From Proteromonas lacertae (taxonomy: Eukaryota > Sar > Bigyra > Opalinata > Proteromonadidae): a stretch of DNA of 64,000 nt. The DNA is taken from positions 1 through 64,000 of the forward strand of contig NGBS01000589.1 in assembly GCA_002245135.1 (NCBI GenBank). Reading direction: 5' to 3'. The number at the start of each line of letters is the position of its first letter. Within the stretch, counting starts at the first letter, position 1. Both the position numbers and the translations under genes were made by a program. Of this stretch, positions 45,201-58,967 are shown one piece after another. The notes beneath the pieces are model-generated. The model ran no database searches. It was not told the origin of the DNA and saw only the letters and a list, made by a program, of their open reading frames with translations.

Positions 45201-45266
45201 ATTTTGTTTTATTTCTTTCTTTGGCTCTTCTACCTCCTTAATTGGTTTACTTCCTTTACAACCCAT
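42249..45266 (-). CDS. PKG: cGMP-dependent protein kinase with four cyclic-nucleotide-binding domains
   Basis: Eight exons (45266-44980, 44946-44859, 44832-44637, 44610-44255, 44220-44029, 44001-43485, 43450-42402, 42371-42249) give 935 aa. MGCKGSKP fits an N-myristoylation site with Cys3 available for palmitoylation. Four cNBDs follow: A has YGDIYLLNPRP, lacking the canonical Glu and probably weak. B has FGEIALLHDIPRT, C has FGERALIKDDVRS, and D has FGEEAILSGELQR. The AGC kinase domain has GLGGFAVVKKV, FALKMVS, YRDLKPENVLL, TDFGNAK and GTPDYMSPEVW. A four-cNBD plan resembles apicomplexan/ciliate PKGs rather than animal ones. It would transduce cGMP signals at a membrane. It diverges from a five-RGS gene across 157 bp. 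Confidence 0.92.
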
Positions 45267-45423
45267 CCAATATTGCTGCTATTACTAAAATATAACTAAA
45301 TAAAAAATATACACCAATAATTAATCCAATATACTATGTGTGGAAGCTAGAAAAAAAATATAAAAATAATTCAGATTTTATTTAATTCGTTACAAAATAT
45401 TATTTTTTTGATTTTTTGAACGA
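45267..45423. promoter_or_regulatory. Shared intergenic region of PKG and RGS genes
   Basis: A 157-bp gap between two divergent start codons. It contains ATTCGTTACAA (about 45385-45395), whose reverse complement TTGTAACGAAT also lies about 30 bp upstream of the FKBP gene (59109-59119). A 22-nt block including it is preserved in the decayed locus copy. It is a candidate bidirectional promoter. Confidence 0.45.
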
Positions 45424-48254
45424 ATGGGTAATAAACCGAGTGTTCAGAAACAAAAAACGAAGACCAAACGAGCAACCATATGTCCAGATAAATGTATTTA
45501 CTACTCATTGGCTAATTTATATAGTTAACGCTTTACCTGCTCCCAAGAAGAGACATCAAGCTAAAATCAATAAAACCAAACATAAATTCATCGATTCTGA
45601 CGATCAGGAGGAAGAAATAATAGAACCTGATCTAAATCTAAAAAACGCATTGAAAGAGGTGGATAGTGATTCAGAAAATGATACACAAGAAGTACAGAAA
45701 GCTATGGTAAAGCGTCAGACAACAGTACTAAGAATGGATATAACACAGGGACTTATAGGAGTTTTGAAAGTATATTTCACAGAAATTATATTATTAGAAC
45801 ACTCAAATATGTAATAAATTTCGAAAATACCTAGAAGAAATACATGAAGCGAAAAAAGAAAAGAAAGATGATCAAAACATTTTATTGAATAGCTTGTTGT
45901 TTTGGATTGATTGTGAAGGTATTTATTTTGGCAATTTTATGTCTACTAGATTATTCACAACTACCAAAGTCAGAATTTAGAGCTAAGAAAGCGATTGATA
46001 TATATAATCACTATTTTTCACAATTTGCTACTAATCCTGTATTATAAAAAATCTTTAATAGTCATAGATACCCTCTGAACAGTTAGAAAAGGAAGAACTG
46101 AAAGATAATTTAGATGGTGAGGAAATTCCAGAAGCTACAATATTCAATTACTTCCAGCATCAATGCTTTGATGCTTTAGAAGCTGAAGCATATGATGGAT
46201 TCAAAACAAAGTTAGATTGGGAAGTAAAATTAGAAATCGAGAAGAAAGACGCCTTCCAGCACATGGACGATTATCTCACAACAGCACAAAAAATCGAAGC
46301 AGGTAGAAGAAAGTATAATAACTATCAAAATGCTTTTTTTAATGTAATTATTTAGAGCAATGATGGAGAAGATATTGAATAGTAATAAAAAGTGTTTCTA
46401 CTTCACCAAATTCTTAAGAAGCCACCAATGTCCATTACAACATCTCCATTTCTATCAAGATGTGAATGAATTTTACAATATGTTCAATACTATGAGAGAA
46501 GGTATAAATAAATATAATATATAACGTCATTATAATCTTATTAAATAGAAAAAGCAACCAATGAAAACGAAGATGCAGAAATGAAAGCCAAAGAAAAAGC
46601 ATTAAGTCGAGAATTCTTCTTAACCCAAGCCTCTAAGATTTACGATAAATATATTCGTAAAGGAGCATTACAACAAGTAGTAGAAGATCAGGAAATAGCA
46701 AAATCAGTAATTGATCGATTGAGCCATTGGGATGGAGAAGGTCAATATCCATACGATGTGTTTAATTTAGCTAGTGATATGTCGTTAACTCATTTAACAG
46801 ATAATTATTTAGATTATTTTCTAGAATCAGAGGAGTATGAGGAATATGAAAATGAAGCTGAGAATGAAATTACTCACAAGGCGTCTAGAGATGATTTTAC
46901 ACTATTAACAACAGTTTCTACTAAACCCGTCCATACAATAACAGAAATATTATTGAATCAAACTTTATGTCAAATGTTTGAAAATGCTGTAACAAATCCC
47001 ATAAGTTTGAATTTAATTCGTTTTTATAAAGAAGTTCAGGAGTATAAAGCAATCCCAATGACAAGAAAAGACTATATTATGGGAAGAGCAAGAAAAATAT
47101 TTATTAAATACATACAAAGAGGTTCAAAACAAGAGATCAATGTAGATGATTCTGCAAAAGCAGCAGTGAGATCTAAGATTGGATTAGCTTCAGAATGCAA
47201 GCCAACTTTGTTTGATAATTTAATTAATGAAGTAATTCAAGTAATAGAAAATGAAGAATACTTTCCATTTTTACAAAATCCATTATATTTAAAATATTTA
47301 GAAAATGCTGGAGATATTGAAGATACATATTTAACAGGTGCAAAAATAGAATGTCCAATAAGTTTTGATGAAATGTTACACAATAATCAATACTGTAAAT
47401 ATTTTGAAAGATATTTAACAGCTCAATTTTATGATGCTTCTCTTTATTTCCTTATGGATGTTGAAGAGTTTATGAGAATTCCAAAGTCACAATTATTAAC
47501 AATTCGTGGGAAGAAAATATATCAAAAATATTTATCAAAAACAGCTCGACAACAAGTGACAGTATCAAAGAAAGCCTTGGAGAATGTAGAAAGCTATTTA
47601 AATCAAAAAGAACCAAATCCACGAATGTTTCAATGTCCATATGATGAAGTTTATGGATTATTAAAAGATTCAATGTTCCAGCCATTCCTTTCTAGTGATT
47701 TCTGTACAGAAATGATCAAAACAATTAATTTTGATAGAAAACAAAAGAAGTTAAAAAGAAAAGACAGTGGTCAAAAGATGGAATTACCCAAAATGGTTCA
47801 AGTTCATCATATTCAAGATATATTATATGATAGATGGTTGAGTAATTACTTCAGAATGTTTTGTAACCAAGAAAATAGAACGAATGTATTATTCTTCTGG
47901 ATGGAAGTAGAAGAATATAAATTGATTCCAGACTTAGGATTTTTGAAAGTTAAAGCAAATAAAATTTATAATAAATACATTATGGTTGATAGTAAATTAC
48001 ATATACCCTTAGATATTGAAGTAATGGAGAAGATAAGTGACAATTATACAAAACCACATCCTGCACTATTCTTAGCAGCTCAAAAAGAGATAGAAAAATA
48101 TATGGAAAATGAATTATTAGATAAATTCCTAGATTCTGATCAATATAAGTCATATCAAGCTTATATTGAGTCAGTACTTGGTTCTTCTAAGAACAAAGAT
48201 AAACATGACCAGAATAACAATAACATAGGAAACGATGGTGTTACACCAAAGTGA
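45424..48254 (+). CDS. Five-RGS-domain protein
   Basis: Seven exons (45424-45493, 45525-45769, 45798-45918, 45950-46038, 46068-46312, 46356-46501, 46549-48254) give 873 aa. MGNKPSVQ is a likely N-myristoylation signal. Five tandem RGS-like helical bundles can be recognised by the repeating 'FxxF/Y ... LxFWxxxExY ... RAxKIYxKY ... FxxxxxxxxxxLxxxxxxxFLxSxxYxxY' pattern: NKFRKYLEEI..LLFWIDCEDY; CFYFTKFLRS..HFYQDVNEF; QMFENAVTN..IRFYKEVQEY; KYFERYLTAQ..YFLMDVEEF; NYFRMFCNQE..LFFWMEVEEY. RGS domains accelerate GTP hydrolysis on G-alpha subunits. Whether all five are catalytic is unclear. The gene is head-to-head with PKG. Confidence 0.85.
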
Positions 48255-48558
48255 TATATATAGATGAGTAGTGTGAAATATTATGTATTGCGTATATTGT
48301 TTATATTTATGCTTTTAAAAATCGATAATAATATCAGTTTATATTCTATTTAATTTTCAATATGTGTTGTTTTTTGGATTTGGTAAAAATGATGTAATTT
48401 CCACTCCTAATGTATATTTTAAACAAATACATCTATGCTTGCGTTGTTTAGTATGTTATAGAGATATACGCATACTCTTGTTAATGTTTTTCATATTTAA
48501 TGGTGTATGAAAAATTCTAAAATTGGTTATTCTATTTTCGTTAAAATTTAAATTTATA
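48255..48558. other. Intergenic, RGS to POC1
   Basis: AT-rich. TTCGTTAAAATTT near 48538 is a weak relative of the TTCGTTACAA motif. Nothing else seen. Confidence 0.35.
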
Positions 48559-50023
48559 ATGAGAAGCTCAAAATCTCGTGTTCACAAAAGTTTTTCTCCT
48601 CAAAAATTAGTTGCTCCTGATGATCCTTCATTAGAGAGAACATTCAGAGGTCATAAAGTATAAACTCCAATGTTTTTATTTTGATAGGATTCTGTCACTG
48701 CGCTTTCTTTTAATCCAAATATGAAACAACTTGTATCCTCATCAGCAGACAACTGCTTGATGGTATGGAACTTCAAACCACAATTAAGAGCATATCGTTT
48801 TGTAGGTCATAAAGGCCCTGTAAATGATGTTTGTTACAATGATAATGGAACAATGATTGCAAGTGGTTCTAGTGATAACACAATAAGACTGTGGGAAACT
48901 TCTGTTCAAGGAAGAAGTGTTTCCTTCAAAGCTCATAGTGGACCAGTACGAAGCTTAATGTTTGATAAAACTGGTGATTATTTAATATCCAGTGGAGATG
49001 ATAAATGTGTGAAAATTTGGTATGTTCCTCAAAAGAAGTTTTTAAGCAGTTTTCAAGGTCATATGAATTGGGTTAAAACATGTGAATTTAGTCCTGATGC
49101 CAGAATCTGTGGAAGTGGCAGTGATGATAAAACTGTGAAACTATGGGATATAGAAAAGAAAGAATGTTTACATACATTTTATGAACATAGTGGATGTGTG
49201 AATAATGTGAAATTTCATCCAGATGGCACTTGTATATGTAGTTGTGGTAATGACAGGAATATATTGTTGTTTGATATAAGATCCAATGAATTAATTCAAC
49301 ATTATGTATATTTATATAAATAATATTATTTTTTATATATTATAGTCAGCTCATGATGGCAGTATTAACAAAATAGATTTTCATCCTAGTGGAAATTATT
49401 TAATTTCTAGTTCAGATGATTTAACCGTCAAGATATGGGATATTCGAGAAGGTCATTTACTATATACTCTACGAGGACACAGTGAAGGAGTGAAATGTTG
49501 TAAATTCAATAGAAGTGGTGATTATTTTGGTACTGGCAGTGATGATAATATTATAATGGTATGGAAAAGTAACTTTGATAAGAATAATAGTGATATTGTT
49601 TCACCAATAATTGATAATAATCATTGTAATGATAGTATAGATTATTCAACCAATTATATTCCACCACCTCCACTATCTACGACTAATGCAACCACAATTC
49701 CATCATCTTCTAATACTTATACTAATAATCAGTTTAATATTCCTCCAGTTCCAGTACCTACCCCATTAACATCATCAAAAGCAGCACATACTGCAAATAA
49801 TACAACGAATAGCAACAATTATAATAGAAATAATGTAAATAGTGAAATATCAGTTGGAATGAATGAGCCATTAATTATTGATAGAATCAATAAGAGTTTA
49901 GAGAGTATAAGCAGTCAAATGATGGCTATTACTTCTGCCTTAGAGTTGTTTAATGAAAGATTGACTAGTACTGAAGATAAAGTGGATTTATTAATGAATT
50001 TATATAATAGTAATAAGAAGTAG
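48559..50023 (+). CDS. POC1: POC1-like centriolar WD40 protein
   Basis: Three exons (48559-48657, 48688-49305, 49346-50023) give 464 aa. Seven WD40 repeats fill residues about 25-320, each ending in VW/LW/IW-type dipeptides ([72 protein letters not shown]). A Pro/Asn/Thr linker leads to a short C-terminal coiled coil ([26 protein letters not shown]), the conserved POC1 box. POC1 stabilises the inner centriole/basal body, so the organism very probably builds centrioles and flagella. Confidence 0.9.
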
Positions 50024-50148
50024 ATGTTTAATATAAATAGTTAATATAAATATTCTCATTCTTATTTTCAAAATTTTGAATTATAAATACGTTGTGCAAA
50101 ATAGATTCTCAAACATTCAGGCTTGCTGAAAAGATTTATTTTGTTTGA

Positions 50149-53100
50149 ATGAGAAGGTTAAAGGTATTATTATCATTAACGGTGGTAACAGTGATATGCT
50201 TAAGCGCATGTCCTAACAACTGTAACAACCATGGTGTTTGTGAAGGTGGAGTTTGTAAATGTTCCGAAGCAACAGGAGTTGGCGAGAGTGGCTTGATGTA
50301 TGTAGGAGCTGATTGTAGTGAACGTATAAATAGAAGTGAATATATTTTCTAGGTTCTTGTCCTTCTGGTTTTAGTTTTGAAACTCTTGGTCAACCCACCT
50401 CAGTGAATCCTCATGTAGGTGATTCCGGTACAGCTCGAGAACTTTCAGTAGAAGGTGGTAACTCCACTTCTGTTCGAAATTTAGAAGCAGAAGTAGTTAC
50501 AGGAATCTATTTAGTAGGAAGAGATTCGAAAATCGAATCTGTTGATAATAATATAGGTATATTCAAATGTTACGATGAGTTTAACAGTAATATTGGAAGT
50601 TTGAAATTATATGGTCGAAATACTGAGAGTGGTGAATATTATGTTAGTAAAATGTTTGACAATAATGAAATTCCAATGGACAGTGTAATGTGTAAGTTAG
50701 AAATTCCATTTACTGATTTATCATTATATTACGATTTTACATTTGATGGTGCTTGTACAGATCAAGCTGGATCTTGTAGTTTAAAATGGGTTGGAATGGC
50801 TGAAATAGTTGAAAAGACTGGCTTAAAACTAACTGATGGTAGTTATCACATCAATTGTGATGGAACTGCAGTTGAATTTACAAAAAATGTGAAAGGTAAA
50901 GATATTGTATTTGAAATAGCAGCTTCTTCAACTGCAATTACAGCAAAATCAAAATGTTATTTATTAGCAACCATCAATGATAAAGGTGTAATTACTGATG
51001 TCACAGATTCTGCTGTTGTTGATGGTGTATATAATTTATTTCCACAAATAGTTGGTGATGGTATAAAAATAGATGATTCAACAACATTTTATGAATTAAC
51101 ATTTACAAAGCAGGATATTGTTTTAGGTGAAAATAAGTATGGATTATTCGAATGTTACAATAGATTTGATGATAGTGATTTAGGTAAAGTATATATCTAT
51201 CATCAAAAAGTTGGAAGTGATGAAAAGTATTACATTAGATTTGAATTTGAGATGGTTGTTGATGAAGTTAAAGATTATCGATTTGAATTAATTGAAGAAT
51301 ATGGTGATATTAGTTTAATTTACCCATCCAAAGTTAATTCTGAATGTAAAGTTGATGGTTGTACAATCACATGGCCAAATATGAAAACAATTTTAGGAGT
51401 AGCAACAGGAAGTGGATTATCATTTAAATGTATAAATTCAACAAATTATGTAATTAAATATCCATCATGGGCAGCTACAGCTGGTGTTGATAGTAAAGCA
51501 AATGATATTGTATTTACCTTTACAAAAACTGAACAAGCAATTAAAGTACCAAATAAAGATGATGTATGTATGTTATTAGCATCTATAACTGGTGAAACTC
51601 CAGCTATTACCATGATTGATGATGGCACAACATCATTTGAAGAGAAGAATGTAGTAAGTGTTGGTTCAGAGGATGTTGAAATGTATGTAAATGAAACAAC
51701 AAAGATTCAATTCATATTATTGAAAGATAATATTTATTATGCTGAGAATATCAATTATATGACAGGAACAGTAGGTAGTTTATTATTATGTAATAATGGA
51801 AATAGTGAAAGTGAATTAGTATTGATAAAGAAAGAGAATAGTAAGATATATGTTCATGAAAGAAATAATAAAGCATTAATTGGAAGTTATAGTTGTAAAG
51901 TGACAAAATTATTAAATGATTATTCCTTAATAAATCCAATCACTGTAAGTGAAGATTGTAAAGAAGCTTCATGCACATTAAAATGGAAATCAATGAGTTA
52001 TTTCGTTAAAGATAAATTTGATGCTGATAAAGTTGTTACATTAGCATGTGATAAAAATGATGGATTAATAAAACTAATTGAAATGAATGCAAAGATTACA
52101 GGAAATACTGCTCCAACTGAAAGTGGTAAAACAACTGATGTTGAATTAACAAAAGTTACTGATGGTACTATTCCATTAGCTGGTGATATTTGTCATTTTG
52201 TTAGAGTAAATACTAATGGAGAATTGCCAACTGATTTAAAGTCAAGTGATTATGGTAAAGAATTAAAGAAATTTATATTACTATCAGATAATTCTCCAAT
52301 AAAAGTAACTCCAAGAGAAAAACAATCGAATGTTTATGAAGTAGTGAATTATGAAATACATAATAGTAAATCATATGTAGGAAGATTATATTGTCAAAAT
52401 GGAAATGGAAAGAATGGAAATGGCTATTTAATGGGAAAGAATGGTGATAATTTCTATATATTATATGATTTAGATGAAGTAAATAACAATGATAATATAT
52501 GCATATTGGTAGAGAGATATAATGATATGTCATTATTTAATGGAGTGGAAGTATTAGGTCAAGGAAATGGAAATGGAGTTTGTTATAAAGGTAAATGTGA
52601 TATTAAATGGACTGGAATGAACAAATTATTAACTACTGTAACATTAGCAGATGGTAATACTGGAAGTACTTATATTAATGGAATTAAAACTTTAACTTCC
52701 TTTGTTTGTTCTGATAAAAGAAATAATATTAAAGTATATAAAACTTATACAGCTACAGAAGATACTAAAGATTCTAATAGTCTTTTATTCTCAGTAAGTG
52801 GTAATGAATTTCCAACAGTTGGTGATAAATGTTATTCATTAACAGGTTTTGATGGTGCAATACTTCCTGTATTAAAGCTGAGTGATTTTGGAAGAGATTT
52901 AAATGTAGCTTATGTAATGGATGTTAGTGGTTATGGAAAAACTGATCCAAAAATATACAAAGTAAAAGGAATAATATTGAATGATGGTAGTTTTAGTGTT
53001 GGAATATTAAAATGTATAGAAAAAGGAGAGAGTGTAGGATATGCAACAGTTTATAAAAGAGATAAAGAGAATGATGTTGTTTATATAAAATATAACTTCA

Positions 53101-56100
53101 TTAAAACAGCAGAATTACCAAATCCATCTGATTATGTTTATACAATAATTGAGAAATATAATGATTTATCATTATTATTTACTGCTACTGTTGATAGTGG
53201 ATGTGCTGCTGCAAGTTGTGGTTTAACTGTAACTGATTCTTATAGTATTATTGAAGTATTGAAAAAAGAGTTAGTAGCTGAAAACTCTGTTATGAATTTT
53301 GTTTGTTTTGATTCTACATCAATAGAATTGAAAATATTTAAATTTATATCAAAAGAACATAATAATGGTGATAAAGATTTAAAGTTCGTATTACCAACAG
53401 GAAGTACTGAATTCCCATTAGAAAATACAAAATGTTATATGGCTTCTGATTTAAAATTCAATCCAATTGTAAAAGTTGAAGATGTTTATCTTTACAAATC
53501 AAAATCATATGTGTTAAGATCAAAGAAAACTGAAATAAATGATTTTGGTGTATATGAAGTATTGAATATGGATAATTTAATATCAAGTGGATTAGGAACT
53601 TTAAAATGTAATAATAAATATTCAAATGAAAATATAGTTGGTAGAATGTGGGGAATTGATAAATCAAATCCAAAAATTAATTACATTTCATTTGATATTG
53701 TAAATCCAACTCCAGAGATATATAATTGTGTAGTTGATAAAAAATATTCTGATTATTCAATATATCCACCAATTACAACGCCTGCTGATGGTGTTGATTG
53801 TACAACAGGAAAATGTACATTAACTTGGGAAAGAATGAAACCAATTATTGAAGGAATTAAAATTACTAATTCAGATGATATGAGTTTTAAGTGTATTAAA
53901 GATGCTAAAACTGAATATGTGAAATTAACCACAACAAATCCAAGTTCTAGAAGAGAAAGATTATTGGCTGATGGTGATTTGACATTATATTTGAATTCTG
54001 GTCAAGATAATGTAAATATAGCAGGAGGATATAAATGTTATATGCATGTAAAATCAGATGGAACAAATATGAATGAAAATGAAGAAACAGAAAATTATAA
54101 AAATCCTAAGGTTGTATCAGAGAAAGCGACATTAAAAGATAGTAAAAAAGTGTATGAAATATCAAATATTGAATTTCCTGATAGTTATGGAGTAGGAAGT
54201 CAAGATTGTAAATTAAAAGGAGCAGCTAATTCTGAAAAAGTATATTTCATGGGTAAAACAGTAAATAATAAGATTACCAATTATTTTGTTAGATTTGAAA
54301 CTTCAACAGTGAAAGTTGGTGATATTATATCAATGGAATGTAGTAATACCAATTTATTAAATGATTTATCAAATTATTATGATTTAAGTAATGATGCTGC
54401 ATGTACAGATAATACTGCATGTACTTTAACTTGGACAGGAATTGCTCCATTATTAGATAATTTAAAATTTCCAACATCGCAAATACCTAATGAAAATTTA
54501 AAGATTTGGTGTGTTAGTGGTAATGAGGTTATAAAAGTTGATAGTGCAATTACAGCAGCTGTTGAGAATACTAATGATATAAAATTCACTATTACTCCAT
54601 CAGTTGCAATTGCAGAAAAAGCAGAATGTCATTTAATTACATACTTTAATGGAGGCAAAATTGAAAATCCATTAACAAGTGATTTTGGAAGAACATTGGA
54701 TGGTGAAGGAACAATTCCTTCAATAGATTCTAATTCTATTCCATTATATAATGGAAGAAAGATGTATAAAGTATCAAATGTTGAATATAAGGATTTATCA
54801 GAAACAAATATTGGTGAATTGAAATGTTATGATACAGAAACAAATAAAGTGTTAGGAAGTGCTTATGTAATGGGAAAAGATAAAACAACACCAGCAACAC
54901 CATACTATTTGATTGATTATGCATTTGTAAAAACAGATGCTATACCAACTGTTGATAAATACAGATGTGAAGTGCAAAAGAAATACAATGATTTATCATT
55001 ATTGTTTGATATTTATGCACCACCAAATTGTGAAGCATATACTACTCCTGCTCCTGTAAGATCATTAGCAGATAAAGCAACATGCGAAATTACTACTACA
55101 GGATTAGACAGTGTTTTATCAACATTAACTACAAAACCAACTAAGACTGATTTGGTATGTTATAATGGAGTAACTAAAAAATATAAAGTGTATAATTATA
55201 TAATTGAGTCAAATAAACTCAAAATTAAAGAGGATAGTATTTCTGTTCCTGAAGATCATGATAAATGTCAAATGTTATTGAAACATAATGGTACAGAAGT
55301 AAATTTATCAAAAAGTGATTTTGGTATAAAGAATAATATAAAGATTGATAATCCAGATGAAAATACTGAAATTAAAGTGAATGACAATACTCCAAAAGTA
55401 ACATCAAAAGAAGAAGCATCAATTCCTGAAGAAATGCCAGCAACAGGAGGAATAATCAAATGTTATGATAAAGTAAGTGGAGAATATTATGGAACAGCAA
55501 ATGTAATAGGTATAAATGAAGAAGGTAAAACAATAGTGATTTATAATTTTGAAGTTCCTGATGGTGTTGTACATAATCCAGCTGATTATTCAACTGAAAT
55601 ATCTTCAACTCGAAATGATTTCTCAGAAACGAATCCTCCCAAAGTAGAAGAAGGTATTTGTTCAGAGAATATCGGATCTTGTCGATTATTATGGAGAGAA
55701 ATGGGTAATGTTTTAGGAAATAAATTAGGATTAATGCCAAGCAAAATGAGAATGTTAATTGATTATGATATTCCAGTTAGTTGTGCAAATAAAGAATCTG
55801 GAGTAGTTACTGAATATAAAGGTGTTGTTGATGGTCAAAATGAAAATAATGATATAATAATATCATTAAATCCAAATGGAAATTTCCCTTCACCTAATGA
55901 TGTTTGTCATATAATAGTTGATGGTAATGGAAATGGAATTCCAGTATTAGAGAGTGATTTGAGTAGAAGTATAAAAGTGAATGAAAAAGGTGAATTGATA
56001 TTAGTTACAGCAAAAATACCAGAAATAGATGAAAATAAAATTAGTGTTATTAGTGAAGGTAGTAAAAATCCAAAAGGAAATACTGAATATAGTGTTTATA

Positions 56101-56912
56101 TTAAAGGAGAAGGTAATAAACAGTTATTAGGTGATATGAAAGATTATGGTGTATTTGTTATGAATAAACCTGAAGGACAATATGCAAAGAATATATTAAG
56201 TCATTTGGTAGTTGGAAATCATATTACAATAGAATCTGCTGATAGTACCGATTTTTCAACATCTTCAAGTTCTTCACCACCAGTGTCAAAAGATTGTATA
56301 ATTACATCAATAAATAAGAATTATAAATATAAAACACCTGATCCAACACCAAGATTATTAAATGAAAAGAGAGATTTAGCTGTTGGTGATAGTAGTGGTG
56401 ATCTAATTGGATTTACTGTAGTAGATGATAAAGGAAAATCATATTCACTTCTTTCAGGAAATAAATATGTTAGAATTGCATTCAAAGATTGTGATAATTC
56501 TAATCCAGATTTATTCTGTGCTCATGAATATGTTGAATGTAGTGGTGTTGGAAAATGTGACAGAACAAGTGGAGAATGTAAATGTTATAATGGATTTAGT
56601 GGTTCAGCTTGCGAAAGAATGAATTGTCCAAATAACTGTAATAATCATGGAAGATGTATAAAGATAAATGACAAATTATTAAATACTGAATATCCAAGTA
56701 TATTTGGAAGTATAGAAGGAAGTGAGATGATGTTTGGATGTTTATGTGATAGTGGATATAGAGGATCTGATTGTTCTTTAAAAGAATGTCCAAGTACAAA
56801 TCCTGAGAGAGATTGTAGTAATAATGGTATTTGTGATTATTCAGATGGAAATTGTAAATGTTTTGATGGTTATTATGGTGAAGCTTGTCAACACACTGTT
56901 GGAACTACTTAA
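50149..56912 (+). CDS. Giant secreted EGF protein with nine ~205-residue repeats
   Basis: Two exons (50149-50323, 50353-56912) give 2244 aa. A signal peptide (MRRLKVLLSLTVVTVICLSA) is followed by an EGF-like unit (CPNNCNNHGVCEGGVCKC). Then come about nine repeats, each with KCYD/LKCY, an 'xYYVxF' strand, a 'YNDLSLLF' or similar motif, a Cys-x(2-8)-Cys-x-[LI]-x-W box and a closing 'xCYxL'. The C..C.W boxes start near 50753, 51340, 51953, 52577, 53199, 53795, 54399, 55025 and 55655. Boxes 5 and 8 lack the Trp. Three EGF-like units end the protein (CSGVGKCDRTSGECKC, CPNNCNNHGRC, CSNNGICDYSDGNCKC) with no membrane anchor. I do not recognise the repeat family. An extracellular adhesive or coat role is inferred. 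Confidence 0.8.
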
Positions 56913-57110
56913 AATTATTATTGAAATGCTATTCATTATTTAGAAAAGTGAAATTAATAAAAACAAAATAAAAATATAATTCAAAAATTCTTTTCTAATC
57001 TTCTTTTTGTTTTTGATGATTAAATCTTCCCAATAGAAAATAAAAATGAAATAATATTTATTAGATTTTATCATAGAAAATCTTCTTCATTCTTTATTAT
57101 TATCATTTCT
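56913..57110. other. Convergent intergenic region
   Basis: About 200 bp of AT-rich sequence between the 3' ends of the EGF protein and TM9SF genes. It contains AATAAA-like runs on the plus strand near 56960. Confidence 0.35.
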
Positions 57111-58967
57111 TTAATCAAATTTCAAAGAACTATATATATATCTAACAAATCCCCAACTGCTACAAAAACCAATACTCGCTAATAATAAAAATACTCCATA
57201 AGACACTATTCCCATATAACCAAAGAAGAAAACAGCTTGTAAAAATCCATTCATTTGAGTTGAAGTATTATAATAGATTATTGAATATAAATATAAAAAT
57301 AATCCTGTAGCTCCACCACTACTGATAGTTCTCCACCACCATTCATGATTTTCACAAGTTAATAAGAAATAAGTCAAAGAAATTGTTAATAAAGAAGTAA
57401 CTAATAACAATAAGAATAAAGCAATTGTTAAAATTCCAAAGAAGGTATAATACATATGTCCCCACATTGCTCCAAATATATAAAACATTTCTACATAAAT
57501 AGATGAGAATGGAAGAATTCCACCGATTATTATATGGCTAATTGCTTGATGATACCAAGGTAAATGAGGGATTTGTCGTGGAACTTTTCTTACTCTACAA
57601 GGAGGAACATAAACATTTGAATAATTCTTTCCAATTATTCCACCAACTATACAAAGTGGTAAACCAATAAAGAAAAACAAACATCCAATCGCTAAGATTG
57701 TTGTAAATGGCAAAGCAGCTGAAGAATTATTAACATCAGCTACACTATTCATAAATAAAAATGTAATAATAGTTGGAAATGGGAATAAAAATGCACTTGT
57801 TAAAATATTCCAAGCCCAATTTATACCACCTAATTGTTTATATAAAGTAGCACTACAATATCCATTTACAAAGGTAGTTAAACAGTATATTAAGATTAAT
57901 GTAAACACTAAAGCACCTCTTCTATTTGGACCATACATTCCAAATTGGCATACGATAATCATTATTACTGCAGTTACCATTATTTGTAATCCATTTCCTA
58001 TTATTGCAGAGAATAAAGAGATATGATTGGGACTTCTGAATACATCACCATGGATTAATTTCCATCCGATTTCTTCAGTATTTTCACCTTTATTACCACC
58101 ACTTCCATTTTCATCATCTAATAAAACACCAGCTGCAAAATCTTTTCTTAAATTATTAGCTAGAATATACATTATATATAACGCTAATATTATCACTAAT
58201 ATAGCAGAATTAATGATAAAAACCCAATGGATTTCAGTACTTTTAGGTAAAAATCCACTTGTTAAATATTTATCCATTCTTTCTTTATATGGTATTTCAG
58301 ATGGAGTCCATTTAACACTATAAGTAAAAGTGACTAAAAATGGATCTGGTCTTGGTTTATCAGCTTCATCAGAAACATCGATTTTCTTATCAGAAGGAGT
58401 GGTTGCATTGACAAATACAATTTGATTGGCATTATAACCAAATTCAAAGTTGATGTGAGTGTATAAATAATGTTTAGTTTCTTGACGATGTCCGAAAAGT
58501 AAATCTTCATTTTTTGAATCACCAACATATACCCAAAATGGTAAATCATCCAATAAGAATTCGATATAATATTCATCATGAACTGCTTCACTAAATGTGT
58601 TGACTTCTGACTTTGTGAGTGGTTTTTTGCATAATTCGACGTTTTCTACGTTCTGTTTGAAATGTATAGCATATGGAGTTAAATATCTTCTTGAGCCAAC
58701 TAAAACTTCACTCATTTTTGAATGAGCTATTTTTGAATCCTATTGAATAGTATTATATAATATATACCTCTCTTGAACAGAATGGTAACTGCATGTATTG
58801 ATAAGTTTCAGAAGGATTATCAATTGGACCAACCTATTGAGAATTATCCAATAAGAATATAGCAGTTATACTTTACTAGCAATAAGTGGTATAGCTTCAT
58901 TTTCATCATAAACAACTGCACTGACTAAAAAGAATAAACCAACTACAACTAGAAGCTTTATTTGCAT
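57111..58967 (-). CDS. TM9SF: Transmembrane 9 superfamily (EMP70/nonaspanin) protein
   Basis: Three exons (58967-58872, 58833-58768, 58739-57111) give 596 aa, the normal family size. Signal peptide MQIKLLVVVGLFFLVSAVV, then the lumenal domain with YMQLPFCSRE, LVGSRRYLTPYAI and LPFWVYVGD. Nine membrane helices follow, beginning at HWVFIINSAILVIILALYI, with family motifs GWKLIHGDVFRSP, GGINWAWN and PRQIPHLPWY. The C-terminus ends KFD, fitting the KXD/E Golgi-retention signal of TM9SF proteins. The protein acts in endomembrane sorting of membrane cargo and in adhesion. Its 3' end converges with the EGF gene. Confidence 0.93.

Noticed and set aside
51446-55740. Several hydrophobic minus-strand ORFs under the giant EGF gene
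   Set aside because: They mirror the codon bias of the sense gene and have no independent motifs.
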